Source: Thysanoteuthis rhombus (Eukaryota > Mollusca > Cephalopoda > Oegopsida > Thysanoteuthidae). From it: a DNA stretch of 64,000 bases. Location: assembly GCA_963457665.1 (NCBI GenBank), contig OY735207.1, positions 57,648,613-57,712,612 on the forward strand, in the 5' to 3' direction. The notes beneath the pieces are model-generated. The model saw nothing but the letters and a program-made list of their open reading frames with translations, made no database searches and had not been told where the DNA came from. Below are positions 24,890 to 34,814 of this stretch, piece after piece (the stretch's first letter is position 1; each line of letters opens with the position of its first letter). The translations under genes and the position numbers were made by a program.

Positions 24890-25830
24890 TTTTCATTCTC
24901 TTTTCTCAACTCGATTCTTGGAGATAAAAATCGGACGTAGATTTCATTCTTTATTCAGAAAGGAGCAAAAATTATTTTCTAAATCATACATATCATGATG
25001 TTTTTTTTTTAATATGAATACCTTAAATGGCAGTGTTTTGATTAGTGCATGTTTTGATTTAGAGCAGTCAAGTTACGTTTTTCCAAAATATGAAATTTAA
25101 GGATCAGAAATTACGTCGATCTCGAGAAGGAAATTTTATCTTTCACTTTTCATGTTTTTTTATTTTTATTTGGGGAACAAACTTAACGTGGAACTTTGAT
25201 TTTTCTCTTTTAGGGAGCGAAATCGAAGGAAGACGTATTTTCTCTTTAAGACTAAAAATTGTTCGGATTTTTTTCCATTTCTAGTTTGAAATCGACGGTA
25301 GATATTTTTTTTTTCTTTTGCGATCTCTATCTTCGATAAGTAACGTTAGAAGTTTGAATCAAGTGGAAGTTTTTGAGATGGTGGGGGGGAAATTTTTTTC
25401 TCATTTTAAAGGGTCGAAGTCGAAAAAGAACGTTCAATATCATTTTCAGGGTCAAAATAATGCAGGGCTAAAATTGAGAGGAAATGTCTTTTCACTTTAG
25501 GGGTCGATTTCAGCGGGAAATTATCTTTTGCTTCCAGGATTTGACATCAAAACCTTACTTCCTCTTCTAGGATCTACACTGAATTGGTTATATCATTTTA
25601 ATATATTTCTTTCCTCTCTTGTTGGTCAAAATCGGTAGGGGAAAAGTTTTCCCCCTTTCAACGCCATACTCCATCTGAAACATCGCCCCACCCCAAGCAA
25701 TTGACGGGAACAGTATTTTTTTTTTTTCGACTAATCAAGGGTCAAAATCGTTGAGTGATTTTTTTTCTCAATTATTGGTCATAATGGAGAGTGAATTCTT
25801 CTCTCCATTCGACATGAACCCCAAACGTCC
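24890..25830. repeat. degenerate pyrimidine/purine minisatellite
   Basis: Imperfect units of roughly 45-60 bp alternate a GGGTCGAAATCG-like segment with an (A)GACGTATTTTCTCTTT-like segment. Examples are at about 24915, 25110, 25207, 25285, 25417, 25500, 25625 and 25738. Plus-strand frames at 25090-25284 and 25318-25500 are translations of the repeat (K-I-V-R-I-F-F-type motifs). It has the same general build as the 13.0-13.7 kb array but a different unit. Confidence 0.7.
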
Positions 25831-25839
25831 TCTATCTTT

Positions 25840-26150
25840 ACAATTGGCCCTTTTCATCTAGATTAACAATAGTCCCCCTTTTCCTTAGTGATACTCCTTC
25901 ATTTTCATCATTCTACCCCTCCGTTTAAACTGTTTACTATTTTAAACAACTGATCCATCATCTTTACACCAGCACACTTCTTTTCGAAATAAGCCTACTT
26001 TTTTTATGTTAACATTTCATCCCCCACCCCCACGATTCTTTTTGAAATAATAACGCATTTTTTCACATTAGCCTCCCCTTTCTTACATTACCCTGGTCCT
26101 TTTTTTCACATTAGCCGAGCACCTTTTTTTTGCATTAGCACCCAACTACT
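25840..26150. repeat. degenerate C/T-rich minisatellite
   Basis: Units of about 25-40 bp carry a TTTTTTCACATTAGC-type core with variable C-rich spacers. The clearest units are at 26060-26130 (three to four consecutive CATTAG occurrences), with looser ones upstream at about 25990-26040. Confidence 0.6.
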
Positions 26151-26241
26151 TCAGCCTTTGCCCTTTTCCAACATTGTGAAGAGTGATATCAAATCAATTG
26201 TAAAAGCCAATTCAATTAGACGCTATCCGATTCCAAGTTAC

Positions 26242-26387
26242 CTATCTTTCTACAACGTCTACAGCAATTTTAATCGCACGTTCGGGTGGGTATCCAGTTA
26301 AGTTCATATCATTTGTTTGATTGCATTGTCCTTGACAGAATAACAACAATATTGTGTTGCTCTGAATAGAATGAACCTCTATTTCTC
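26242..26387 (-). other. candidate terminal exon, unidentified protein
   Basis: On the minus strand a T-rich stretch ending GCCATCGCAG is followed by a frame of 48 codons (EIEVHSIQSNTILLLF, then CQGQCNQTNDMNLTGYPPE, then RAIKIAVDVVER) ending in TAG. The stop directly overlaps a donor-like TAGGTAACT. The composition is protein-like, but I recognise no family and see no partner exon nearby. It could be a 3'-terminal exon or a pseudogene piece. Confidence 0.3.
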
Positions 26388-26534
26388 CTGCGATGGCAAA
26401 AAAAAATTGAAAAAAAGTGATGGAAGTCACTTTACCATTAACGTTATCCCTTGATAAATATTGAAGACAGAATGTACAGACTATATCTTCCATCAACGCA
26501 CCAGCTCTTCAATCCCAGACGACCACTATTTGCA

Positions 26535-26660
26535 TATAAATAGATAAATATTCTGTGATAGATAGATATCTGATAAGTGGAGATAGACTAATAAGCAGAG
26601 ATAGATTGATAAATGAGCTGAGGTAAATATGACGGATAGATAATTAGATAAGCTGAGACA
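26535..26660. repeat. degenerate GATA-type repeat
   Basis: Imperfect AGATAGAT and GATAAAT units. Confidence 0.7.
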
Positions 26661-26662
26661 TA

Positions 26663-26725
26663 TATATATACACTCTCTCTCACACACACACACACACACA
26701 CGCACATATTCATATATATATATTG
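26663..26725. repeat. mixed AT / CT / CA microsatellite
   Basis: Short AT, CT and CA runs in succession. Confidence 0.85.
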
Positions 26726-26744
26726 AGATGGAGAAAGATAAGTG

Positions 26745-27141
26745 AGAGTGAACAAATCCAGAGAGAAGAAATGATAGAATGAGACAGAAAAAGAGTGAAT
26801 TACAGAGACAGAAAGAGAGAGGCAGAGAGAGACAGAAAGGGAGAGAAAAAGTGGAGTAGGGGTGGGGAAAGGAGAAGAGACTACTCGATCAGTGAGTCAG
26901 GTTTGAGTTCCATCTGTCCCCATTCATTATTGTCTCTCCTTAATGCCCTTGGAAAAGGTGTGACTCCTCTTATCTCTACACTGTTTTCCATCGCCAAATA
27001 TCTTGACAGAATATGTTGACACTGGCCATCCACAATGGTTGAGAGTGAAGGAGTGGGTGATTGAACACTCTCCTACGTCAATTGCTCTGACAATAGCGGC
27101 AAAATGTTTATTTCCAAGGTCAACCTTGATAGATGCCAAGA

Positions 27142-27217
<76 letters not shown>

Positions 27218-27310
27218 AAAAGTGGGAGAGAGAGAGGGAAACACACACAGATATTTATATATATGTGTCTATGTGTCTGTGTGTCTGTGTGTGTATCAAG
27301 GAATGGATGA
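26745..27310 (+). repeat. dispersed repeat family S, copy 2
   Basis: GA-rich lead (26745-26880), body (about 26930-27125: CTTAATGCCCTTGGAAAAGG, CTTATCTCTACACTGTTTTC, AATGGTTGAGAGTGAAGGAG, AATAGCGGCAAAATGTT), an AT then GA tract (27143-27212), and GTATCAAGGAATGGATGAA. Copy 1 at 22.1-22.6 kb shows the same order. The body is open on the minus strand over about 60 codons in both copies, but the downstream frame is microsatellite, so coding is not supported. Confidence 0.7.
27143..27214. repeat. compound microsatellite (AT)n(GA)n
   Basis: About 40 bp of AT followed by about 30 bp of GA, inside family S copy 2. Confidence 0.97.
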
Positions 27311-27359
27311 ATATGATCCGACAGAATGATAATAAATTGCATTATGTTTTATGGAAAAT

Positions 27360-27500
27360 TATTTGAAATGATTGATTGTCTTTACATTCGCCCGTAGACA
27401 TCGTAAATAGAATAAACAATCAAGAAACTTAGGCTGCTGCAGGGATAGAACACAAGGATATTCTGTACCGAAATCACAAAAGGCTTAGATTATTGATAAT
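27360..27500 (+). mobile_element. fold-back/MITE-like element, copy 1 (left part)
   Basis: Begins with TATTTGAAATGATTGATTG, the terminal motif shared with 28.2, 42.3 and 54.8 kb. The interior is CGTAGACATCGTAAATAGAA then GGCTGCTGCAGGGATAGAAC. The interior matches the reverse complement of 28.1 kb and the direct sequence of 42.2 kb. The right terminus is degraded. Confidence 0.6.
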
Positions 27501-28060
27501 TATTCAAGGTATATTCGACGAAAAAAAAAAGCACGAATTCCATATCAGCGGAATCTTAAACTTGAACTTCTGTTTTCGGAAATTTCAATAATGGTGACAC
27601 GAGAAACACGTTGATGATGCATTGAGGCCTGTATAAATATGCTACAAAACTTGCACGAAGCTGCCCAGAGGCGTGGGATATTGCTACCAAAATTCAATTG
27701 CACAATCTGCCAGTTACAGCACTCAAACAATTTTCGGCTCCCGCTGACCTGTCCTCTTGGATATGTTGTGTCAGAAAACATTTATCGAAGAACATATTCT
27801 ATTACTATGTTGTCTGATATGCAGGTATTTCTTCCCCGGGCAAGACCAGTAATCCATACACACGCTGACAGCAACCATTGATATAAAATTACCAACAGGG
27901 AATCATGGCGTTTATTTGGAAAAACAAACCTCAAACCTGACTACATTAGCGAAAAAATAGTGCCCAATTGTAACAGGAATGGGCTGGACTGGGGTGTGCA
28001 AGGAGTTTTTTGATCACAGGGAATCCATGTTAGAATATATTTATATTGGGAAATGGATGT
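27501..28060. other. unassigned sequence
   Basis: The 80-codon frame at 27639-27881 (+) and its opposite-strand shadow show no domain. Nothing is supportable. Confidence 0.4.
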
Positions 28061-28065
28061 AATAT

Positions 28066-28225
28066 CCGAAAGAAATGATTTCAAATTATCGTATCAGTTG
28101 TGAGTTCGATTCCCGCAGCGGCCTCACTTTCTTTAATCATTTATTTTATTTACGTTGTGTACGCAAAATTCACTGCGTAATAACGGGAAATCATTTCAAA
28201 TAGAGTTTCAAAAAAATATATCACA
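28066..28225 (-). mobile_element. fold-back/MITE-like element, copy 2, with tRNA box B-like motif
   Basis: Read on the minus strand it starts TATTTGAAATGATTTCCCGT and ends near TTTGAAATCATTTC, so the two ends are inverted repeats. The interior carries, on the plus strand, GAGTTCGATTCCCGCAGCGG (28103-28122), a good RNA polymerase III box B. The interior matches the copies at 27.4 and 42.2 kb. Confidence 0.65.
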
Positions 28226-28314
28226 ATTTGTTTCATAGATATATAACACTATTTATTCATTCTAAATATATATATGAAATAAATAAATTGTGTTTTATAT
28301 ACAAGACACAATTT

Positions 28315-28316
<2 letters not shown>

Positions 28317-28389
<73 letters not shown>
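28317..28389. repeat. AT microsatellite
   Basis: About 72 bp of alternating AT. Confidence 0.97.
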
Positions 28390-28391
<2 letters not shown>

Positions 28392-28685
28392 TTGGAAGCT
28401 TTTGGCTCTGAATACTAGACATGAAAAAAACCTTTTTTCGAAAATATACTTGTGTCATTTTCTATGTTTTCTCTGGTTGGGATCATCAGTTGTTCATCAT
28501 GCAACAAAACAGTTATGATATAATGGCGTCCCTGCAATGTTGATTGAACACAACACCCTTTTTTTTCAGTTTATGTCAACATGTAGTTTTTTTTCCATTT
28601 CATGTAGAGTATTATGCGTATTGTATATTGATTTTTCAGTTTGATAAAAAGATCCTCACATGAAATAGCTGATTCTGATTCTGAT

Positions 28686-28694
28686 TCTCTCTCC

Positions 28695-28742
<48 letters not shown>

Positions 28743-28766
28743 TTCTTTCTCTCTCTCTCTCTCTCA
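28686..28766. repeat. TCTG/TC microsatellite
   Basis: About ten TCTG units flanked by CT repeats. Confidence 0.95.
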
Positions 28767-28769
28767 AGT

Positions 28770-29110
28770 GTAAAAAAGCTTTGGAGTTTTATACACTGAA
28801 TTTTCTTCCAAAAATTCCAAATTCATGTCATCTCCATTTTTTTGTCACTCAAGTCAATCATTTTCAAAAAATAGTAATACATGTAAATTTTCTTTTTTTT
28901 TCCAAACGTTTATTGTGATCATAGAACATATTCAATACATTGCAAATCGTTGATTTCAACATCCTAATGCAATTTCAAGATTTAAAAATCGAAAGTATAT
29001 TTCCACAAGAGTGAACGTTGATAGGTTGTGCACAAAAAATCAGAAATATTTACCATTTCTAAAAATATAGTTAATTTTCCCTCGAACTACTCAATATCAT
29101 TTCTATTATT
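28770..29110. other. unassigned sequence
   Basis: T-rich, with no feature recognised. Confidence 0.4.
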
Positions 29111-29114
29111 ATTC

Positions 29115-29335
29115 GGACTATCCTCATCTTGGTTGTTTTTCATACGTTTCGGTCGTTGCACTCTACAGCCTTCATCAGGCAGGTGTCGTGGGGAAGTAAC
29201 GAACCGAACCCTTTATTTAACCGACGGGGGTATATTGATCGTACTCCCCTCTAAGCATTAGTAGTATTATCATTCTCACACTGGGATTGAACCTAGAACC
29301 ATCAGATTACTTATCATCCCAAGGGTTTGCCAGCT
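29115..29335 (-). mobile_element. tRNA-derived SINE
   Basis: The minus strand reads GCTGGCAAACCCTTGGGATG (box A-like, 29319-29332), then GGTTCAATCCC (box B, 29283-29293), at tRNA-like spacing. About 160 bp of body follow, ending in CCTGATGAAGGCTGTAGAGT and CGACCGAAACGT. The CTGATGAAGG...GAAACG ending is a common tail shape of SINEs and Penelope-like elements. It abuts an RTE fragment at 29337. Confidence 0.7.
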
Positions 29336-29336
29336 T

Positions 29337-29751
29337 TCTTTATTCTGGGCATCATGGAGCCAACACTTTCTGAATTTTTCTTGCTCGTCTCTCCAACTGG
29401 TACTCTGCCGACCCTCGTTTCACTTGTGATCTTTGGAGATCCATGTCGTGAATCGTGATGTCCATCAGTTGTCTGCTATCTTTGCAACGCGGTCAGCCCA
29501 TTGTCATTTGAGTTTCTGATGGGTTCTATGATATCTTGGACTCATTTCTTCTCCCGGATATATTGTCCTGTCTTGCGGTCTCTCCAGGTGAATCTAAGCA
29601 TAATTCTCTCCTGTGCACGTTGAATGACTCCGAGTTTGCAGGGTTTGTGTAAGTTCTCTGCGAAAAGGGCAATGTCATCAACAAATCTGAGGTTGTGAAG
29701 ACATTTGCCGTCCATATTCATTCCCTTATTCACTATTGCGATCATGAACAA
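29337..29751 (-). mobile_element. RTE-like fragment with internal deletion after the RT catalytic motif
   Basis: Minus-strand frame 29542-29751 reads NKGMNMDGKCLHNLRFVDDI, then ALFAENLHK, then jumps to CKLGVIQRAQERIMLRFTWR, a block that in full copies lies well over 100 codons further on. The palm motif is F-V-D-D, so the catalytic aspartates are kept. The remainder (29337-29540) is the usual tail complement (CAGCCCATTGTCATTTGAGT). It is an internally deleted relic. Confidence 0.88.
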
Positions 29752-30788
29752 TGAACGTTAAAAATAAACTGAGGGAGAAAATAACATTTTTTCTAAATCA
29801 TGCATGACGCAGATGTAAACTGATGACTGTTTCATAGATTCAGTTTGTTTATATCACTTGAAAATAAATATCGTTACAAGCAACTCATTAATCAATGGCT
29901 ATACTAGTTCACTCACGCAATCGAAAAATTTGTAACTACTCAGAGAGTGCTTATATCTACCAATGCCGTCGACAAGGGAGATAATCGTGGATGGATCCGT
30001 CTAAAAATATTTAGATTCTTTGATAGTCTATTGTGTACTCTTTCATGAAATCTGATTGTTATTCATTGATAACCTTTGAAGAGACTTCGCAGACTGAAAA
30101 ATTCGGCAATATCATTTGACTCAGTCATATATCTGCGACGTGAAGTTATTGATCAAGGATCCACTCAAAAATTTAATCATTTTCTTCTAAAGCCTAATGC
30201 CTGACTACCTCAAAGTCTCATAGAAATTAATGGAGAAATTTTGCATTGACATACATGAAATTGTGGTGATATTCTTTATTCTGATTTATAATTCCGACGT
30301 AGGGGAGATAATTTTATGGGTTAGCTCCACGACTCAATCAGTCCTTCAGTAGTTAATTGTTTTGCCATAAAAAAAGAATTTCATATAAACGCGTAGAATA
30401 TGAAATAGCTAGCAAGTGGACAGTCTTGAGCGTGATTTGATTGGGGAAAAAACAGAAAAAATATCTCCCAATCAGAAATGAATTCCTGGATCCAGCCTAA
30501 AACTTTACGACCCCTTTTTTGTCAACATTTTGTCTTTATGTTCGATCAAAAATAAGACGAATTTTCACTGCAATAGCAAAAAAAAAAAAAAAACAAAAAC
30601 AAAAAAAAATAAGTAGGGGAATCTACTCTATATTTCAGATTCAGAATTTTTCTCCCTTGACAAATGTTGCAGTCAAAAAATAAAGACTATCAACGATTTA
30701 TCATATTAGAAGATTTTAAGTTTGCTTATAAAAAAGATTACATATACTAGTTTTAATGCAACTTTACGTATCACATACTTAATGTCTG
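29752..30788. other. unassigned sequence
   Basis: One kb with no recognisable feature apart from A-rich runs near 30578-30610. Confidence 0.4.
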
Positions 30789-30790
30789 TA

Positions 30791-30811
30791 ATATATATAT
30801 ATATATATATA
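30791..30811. repeat. short AT microsatellite
   Basis: About ten AT units. Confidence 0.9.
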
Positions 30812-30889
30812 GGTAAGTGAGGAAAGATACTCCCATAATTCTCTCCAACGAACTCACTTTCTATGCTCAGACGTCCTCTGCAGATGTAC

Positions 30890-31240
30890 TCAGATAGATA
30901 TAAACTGATAGATAGATAGATAAATATGAACATAGACAGATAATTATGAAGAAACTGATATAGATGGATATGAAAAGGGATAAACGGATAGATATTGATT
31001 GATAGATAGATAAATAAATGGATAGATATGAACATATAAATAGATAAATAGGCACCTGATATATATGGACAGAGATAGATAGATACATAGATAGATAGAT
31101 AGATGGATAGATAGATAGATAGATAGATGGATACATTAGTAGATAGGTAAAAAGATAGATTAGTAGATAGATAAATGGATAGATAAGAGGGTGAGATAGA
31201 TAGTTAAATAGCTGGATAGATATGAACTGAGATAGATATA
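30890..31240. repeat. long degenerate GATA repeat
   Basis: About 350 bp of GATA units with ATGAAC, GGATA and AAATA interruptions. The minus-strand Tyr/Leu/Ser/Ile frames across it are artefacts. Confidence 0.93.
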
Positions 31241-31508
31241 TACTGTATCGTCATGCTGTTGACTTCATCTGTGTCATAAACGAAACAAGAAAACAGTCCC
31301 ATCTAACTTGCTAGACCTCGTCTGTCATGTTCAGTAACGAATAAATGTCAACAATATAAAGTTAGACTCGTCAATGTCCAAAATCATGCAATCTCTTTTC
31401 GTCAAACAGACGTCTCGAAAAGAGTACACTTCTTCTGACCCGGAAGCATTTTTAGCAAATACACTTTTTAAAAGCAAAATCCTTTGCTCTCCAGTCTAGG
31501 CCAGGGGT

Positions 31509-31620
31509 TATTAAACTTTTCAGACTGTGGACTCTTTCACTTGAAGCCAGATTGAAGCCGCCCTATGACTTAACCCGAGCCCCCGAAACGGTTCCCTCCA
31601 CATCAACTCCTCATTCTGAA
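31509..31620 (+). mobile_element. hAT-like terminal sequence (single end)
   Basis: CAGGGGTTATTAAACTTTTC followed by AGACTGTGGACTC resembles the terminal inverted repeat shared by many animal hAT elements (CAGGGG...AAACTTTT...). Only one end is visible, and I found no complementary end or transposase in the window. Confidence 0.45.
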
Positions 31621-32520
31621 CTAAATGTTTTAATTCAGAATATTCCTGAAGAAATGAAGGTTATACTCATTTGGGAAAAAGATCAAAACACTTAAGAAAT
31701 TTATACATTACCAACAGAAATATACTTCGCTGAACGAAATGCTCACAACCAGTGCTTCTACGACGACCAAATTTTTTTATAGTATATGTGTGGATGATCG
31801 AATCATATTATTTTGAACAATTTGAATAAATTAATTCAAAGCAGGGAATATCGAGAAATCTGTTATGCTCACTTCTCCTCTGACATCCTAAGCACGTGCT
31901 TGATGGTTCATCTAGGGTCGCCTTCATGGAATATTTGATCCTTCATTACCCTTCATACATATACAGAAATACATCAACAAATGATCAATTTGTTCCTATA
32001 TGCATTAGATAAGGAAGATGCTTACCGAACATTGCATTCCAATGAGGTTTCAAACACTGAAGCAGTTGTCTCTCCATTGGGTTATTGTATCAAAAAGTAA
32101 GGCTTGGTAAACAGATTATAAAAACAAACAATTGACAGTAAAAAAAAAGTTTCATACTAGTCTCAGCTTTTGCTTCAGTAGACCCAAATGGGTATTTATT
32201 GGCCTCTTTATCGTCCGATAGCCCCATTGATTGATATTGACCACCTTGGAGGAACCTGGTCTAGCTAAGAATTTTGGGCGCTTAATGATTGACAAGCTGA
32301 TATACCATAATGTGAGTTACGTCCATGGCTTGAAGTTACCAGTTCAAATGTTTTTCATTCAAATGTAGATGTTTTTGGTTGCGTTTAGATTCCAGAAAAT
32401 GATATGAAGTAAAATTTTCCCATTTATAGTGATAACAGATTGAAAATCTAATGAATTAAGTAATATTTCAGTCAAGAAAATAGTATTGGACAGTAATGCT
32501 GAATTTAAGCATTATATTTA
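31621..32520. other. unassigned sequence
   Basis: No feature recognised. It could be the interior of the hAT-like element. Confidence 0.35.
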
Positions 32521-32521
32521 A

Positions 32522-32524
<3 letters not shown>

Positions 32525-32582
<58 letters not shown>
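32525..32582. repeat. AT microsatellite
   Basis: Pure AT tract. Confidence 0.97.
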
Positions 32583-32585
<3 letters not shown>

Positions 32586-32760
32586 AAGTAATTGATATTG
32601 TTATCCAATAATGAGAGTAGGAAAGACATTTGTAAGAACTAAAATTTGCTGGAAAAAAAAACTGTTTGCGTTAGTGAGCAAGACGATGTCGATGATTGGA
32701 AAATAAAGAAATTAGCCCCAGATATAATCATAACCGACTCCCTTGTCTTAGGAGCACCAT

Positions 32761-32766
<6 letters not shown>

Positions 32767-32820
<54 letters not shown>
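32767..32820. repeat. AT microsatellite
   Basis: AT tract preceded by a short CA run. The 119- and 124-codon frames across it depend on the tract and have no other support. Confidence 0.96.
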
Positions 32821-32822
<2 letters not shown>

Positions 32823-32829
32823 TCATACA

Positions 32830-33415
32830 TATATAAGTGTGTGTCTGTATTGTTCATGAGTGGAAAACTGGATGTTTTTACGTGTTTCACTATGTTTTGC
32901 CACAACTTTAGTTGCAAACCTGAAAAGATAACAACTCTGCCCTTTATAGATTTTCGCACAGGAAAAGAACCATTGCATCTACGGTCTGACTTTTTGGTTT
33001 GTTGAAAATACACCGGCCCACAGGTCAGCGATCCATATTTTATTAACTGACAAGTCTGTCAACTAATATAATTTTTCAGCTAGTATTTCCTTTCATCTTA
33101 AATTAGTTGCTTTTTATCGACCTACGCAGTTTACTCAGTGCTGTAGACTGATATTGCAAGTAAGTTACGATAAGACTGATTTAAAAATTTACAATGAAAG
33201 AAAATACTTGTTGAAAAAAATGACTGGCAATGCTTTATCTAATTGAAAGTTAATCCAGATAGTAATTATGCCTATGCTTCAGTTTTTTTTCCACACCTTC
33301 ATCAGAATATTGTGTTTCAAAATACAATCCTATACGACGATACTGAAATCTATCCCCATGAACATGTTCAGACGACTATCCAAATATTTTTTGTGAAGAT
33401 TTTCAACTATTAAGA
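32830..33415. other. unassigned sequence
   Basis: No supportable feature. Confidence 0.4.
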
Positions 33416-33417
33416 CT

Positions 33418-33504
33418 CAGGAATGGCCTAGCAGAAAACTAGCTCGTAGAAAGGACTCGGTTAGCCGGGTTCAAACTCTGTCTGGTACAGTCTATATTTA
33501 CTTC
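33418..33504 (+). mobile_element. tRNA-like head joined to an RTE 3' end
   Basis: Box A-like TGGCCTAGCAG (33424-33434) and box B-like GGTTCAAACTC (33468-33478) are 44 bases apart start-to-start, which is ideal tRNA spacing. The head runs straight into RTE 3' sequence in the same orientation at about 33507, which ends in (GAT)n. This is the architecture of an RTE-mobilised SINE or a template-switch chimera. It may also be a chance juxtaposition. Confidence 0.55.
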
Positions 33505-33931
33505 AAACAACCAATGCATCCTCCCGATAGTCACTTATGGAGCTGAAACATGGAACCTAACCAACAGACAAACCTACAAACTGAGAAGCATGCAATGAGT
33601 ACCTGAGAGAATCATGCTCAATCTCACATGAAGAGATCACAAGACAGCGGAGTTTATGAGGAAGAAAACGGGTGTCAGAGACATCATAGAATCCATAAGA
33701 AAACTTGAATGGCAATGGGCAGGACACGTCGCAAGAATGAAAAACAACCAATGGACATCACGACTCACAACATGGATCCCCAGAGGTCACATGAGAAACC
33801 AAGGCGGACGAAATACAAGATGGAGAGATGAACTGGACTAATTTAGAAAATACTGGCTTCGCGATACCCATGATAGAGAATTGTGGCGAATCCTGGGGAA
33901 GGTCTATGTCAAACAACAGACGATAAGAGAC

Positions 33932-33990
<59 letters not shown>
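33505..33990 (+). mobile_element. RTE-like 3' end with (GAT)n tail
   Basis: The best-preserved tail region. Frame 33656-33841 reads RKLEWQWAGHVARMKNNQWT, then SRLTTWIPRGHMRNQGGRN, then TRWRDELD. Upstream is the Y-G-A-E-T-W-N-L block, and downstream are GGGGAAGGTCTATGTCAAAC and GACTGATGATGATG leading into about 50 bp of GAT repeats. Only the region downstream of the RT is present. Confidence 0.93.
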
Positions 33991-33999
33991 GTAAAATGC

Positions 34000-34812
34000 A
34001 TTGGTGCTTGTCGGATTTAAATCTATTTCAAATGCTGCAAACGGTGAGTAATGATGGAGTTTGAGTGGACACGACTGAAATCATTGCCAGCATTCGGGCA
34101 CAACTTTATTTTTTCCTTTAAGTATCGGTTTGAATGTCATAGACTCATTTTAAGCATTGGTAATTGCCTTTTTGGCATGATATTCTCAACCTGGATACGA
34201 GCGGATGTCTTTCTTGTCCAAATAAACAATGATTTGCTAAAACATTGACAGTTCCAGACGTATGCTAAAAAACGCTCTACTCTTGTCTACAAAACAATTA
34301 CACGAAATGTCCGCTAGGGATGGACATCGTTCATGTCTTTGCGAAAAAGCTATGTCTGGCTTGCCAATATCCACAACGTTTCTGTTCTTCCTTCTCTTTT
34401 TTTGAGGGAAAAAATGCTAGACAGAAAGAATGATTATCTGATGGAAAAGAACAATAATGACTGAATGCACTAAATCTCACTTTTTTTCCCTCAGAATTGG
34501 CCACACTAGTTCATAGAACCAATATCTGCAGGTGTACTAACATTCTTTTTCAATGTAGTGAACAGTAATACTATTTTTTTTTTCATCACAGACAAGCATA
34601 TTTTTCTTCTTCTCCAAGAAAAGCAATCTTCGTATTTCTGTTTGCGAAGAAAAGCAGAATTGTTTTATTATGTCTTACTTTCTGTCTTTGACAGTGAAAA
34701 AGGCTATACAAGTGTGTTGTTATGACTAAGATTGGAACATTGGATTGTCCAAACATTTCATTCTGGTATTGCTGGTGTTGTTTAATAACTTTAACAAACA
34801 TCATTTAAAAGA
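34000..34812. other. unassigned sequence
   Basis: Frames of 65-72 codons on both strands show no domain. Confidence 0.4.
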
Positions 34813-34814
34813 AA

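Noticed and set aside
28103..28122. Possible tRNA gene with box B
   Set aside because: No acceptor or anticodon stem can be folded, and the motif recurs inside a dispersed element, so it is a repeat-borne promoter relic.
30706..31136. 109- and 89-codon minus-strand frames resembling a membrane protein
   Set aside because: They are translations of a degenerate GATA repeat (Tyr-Leu-Ser-Ile periodicity).
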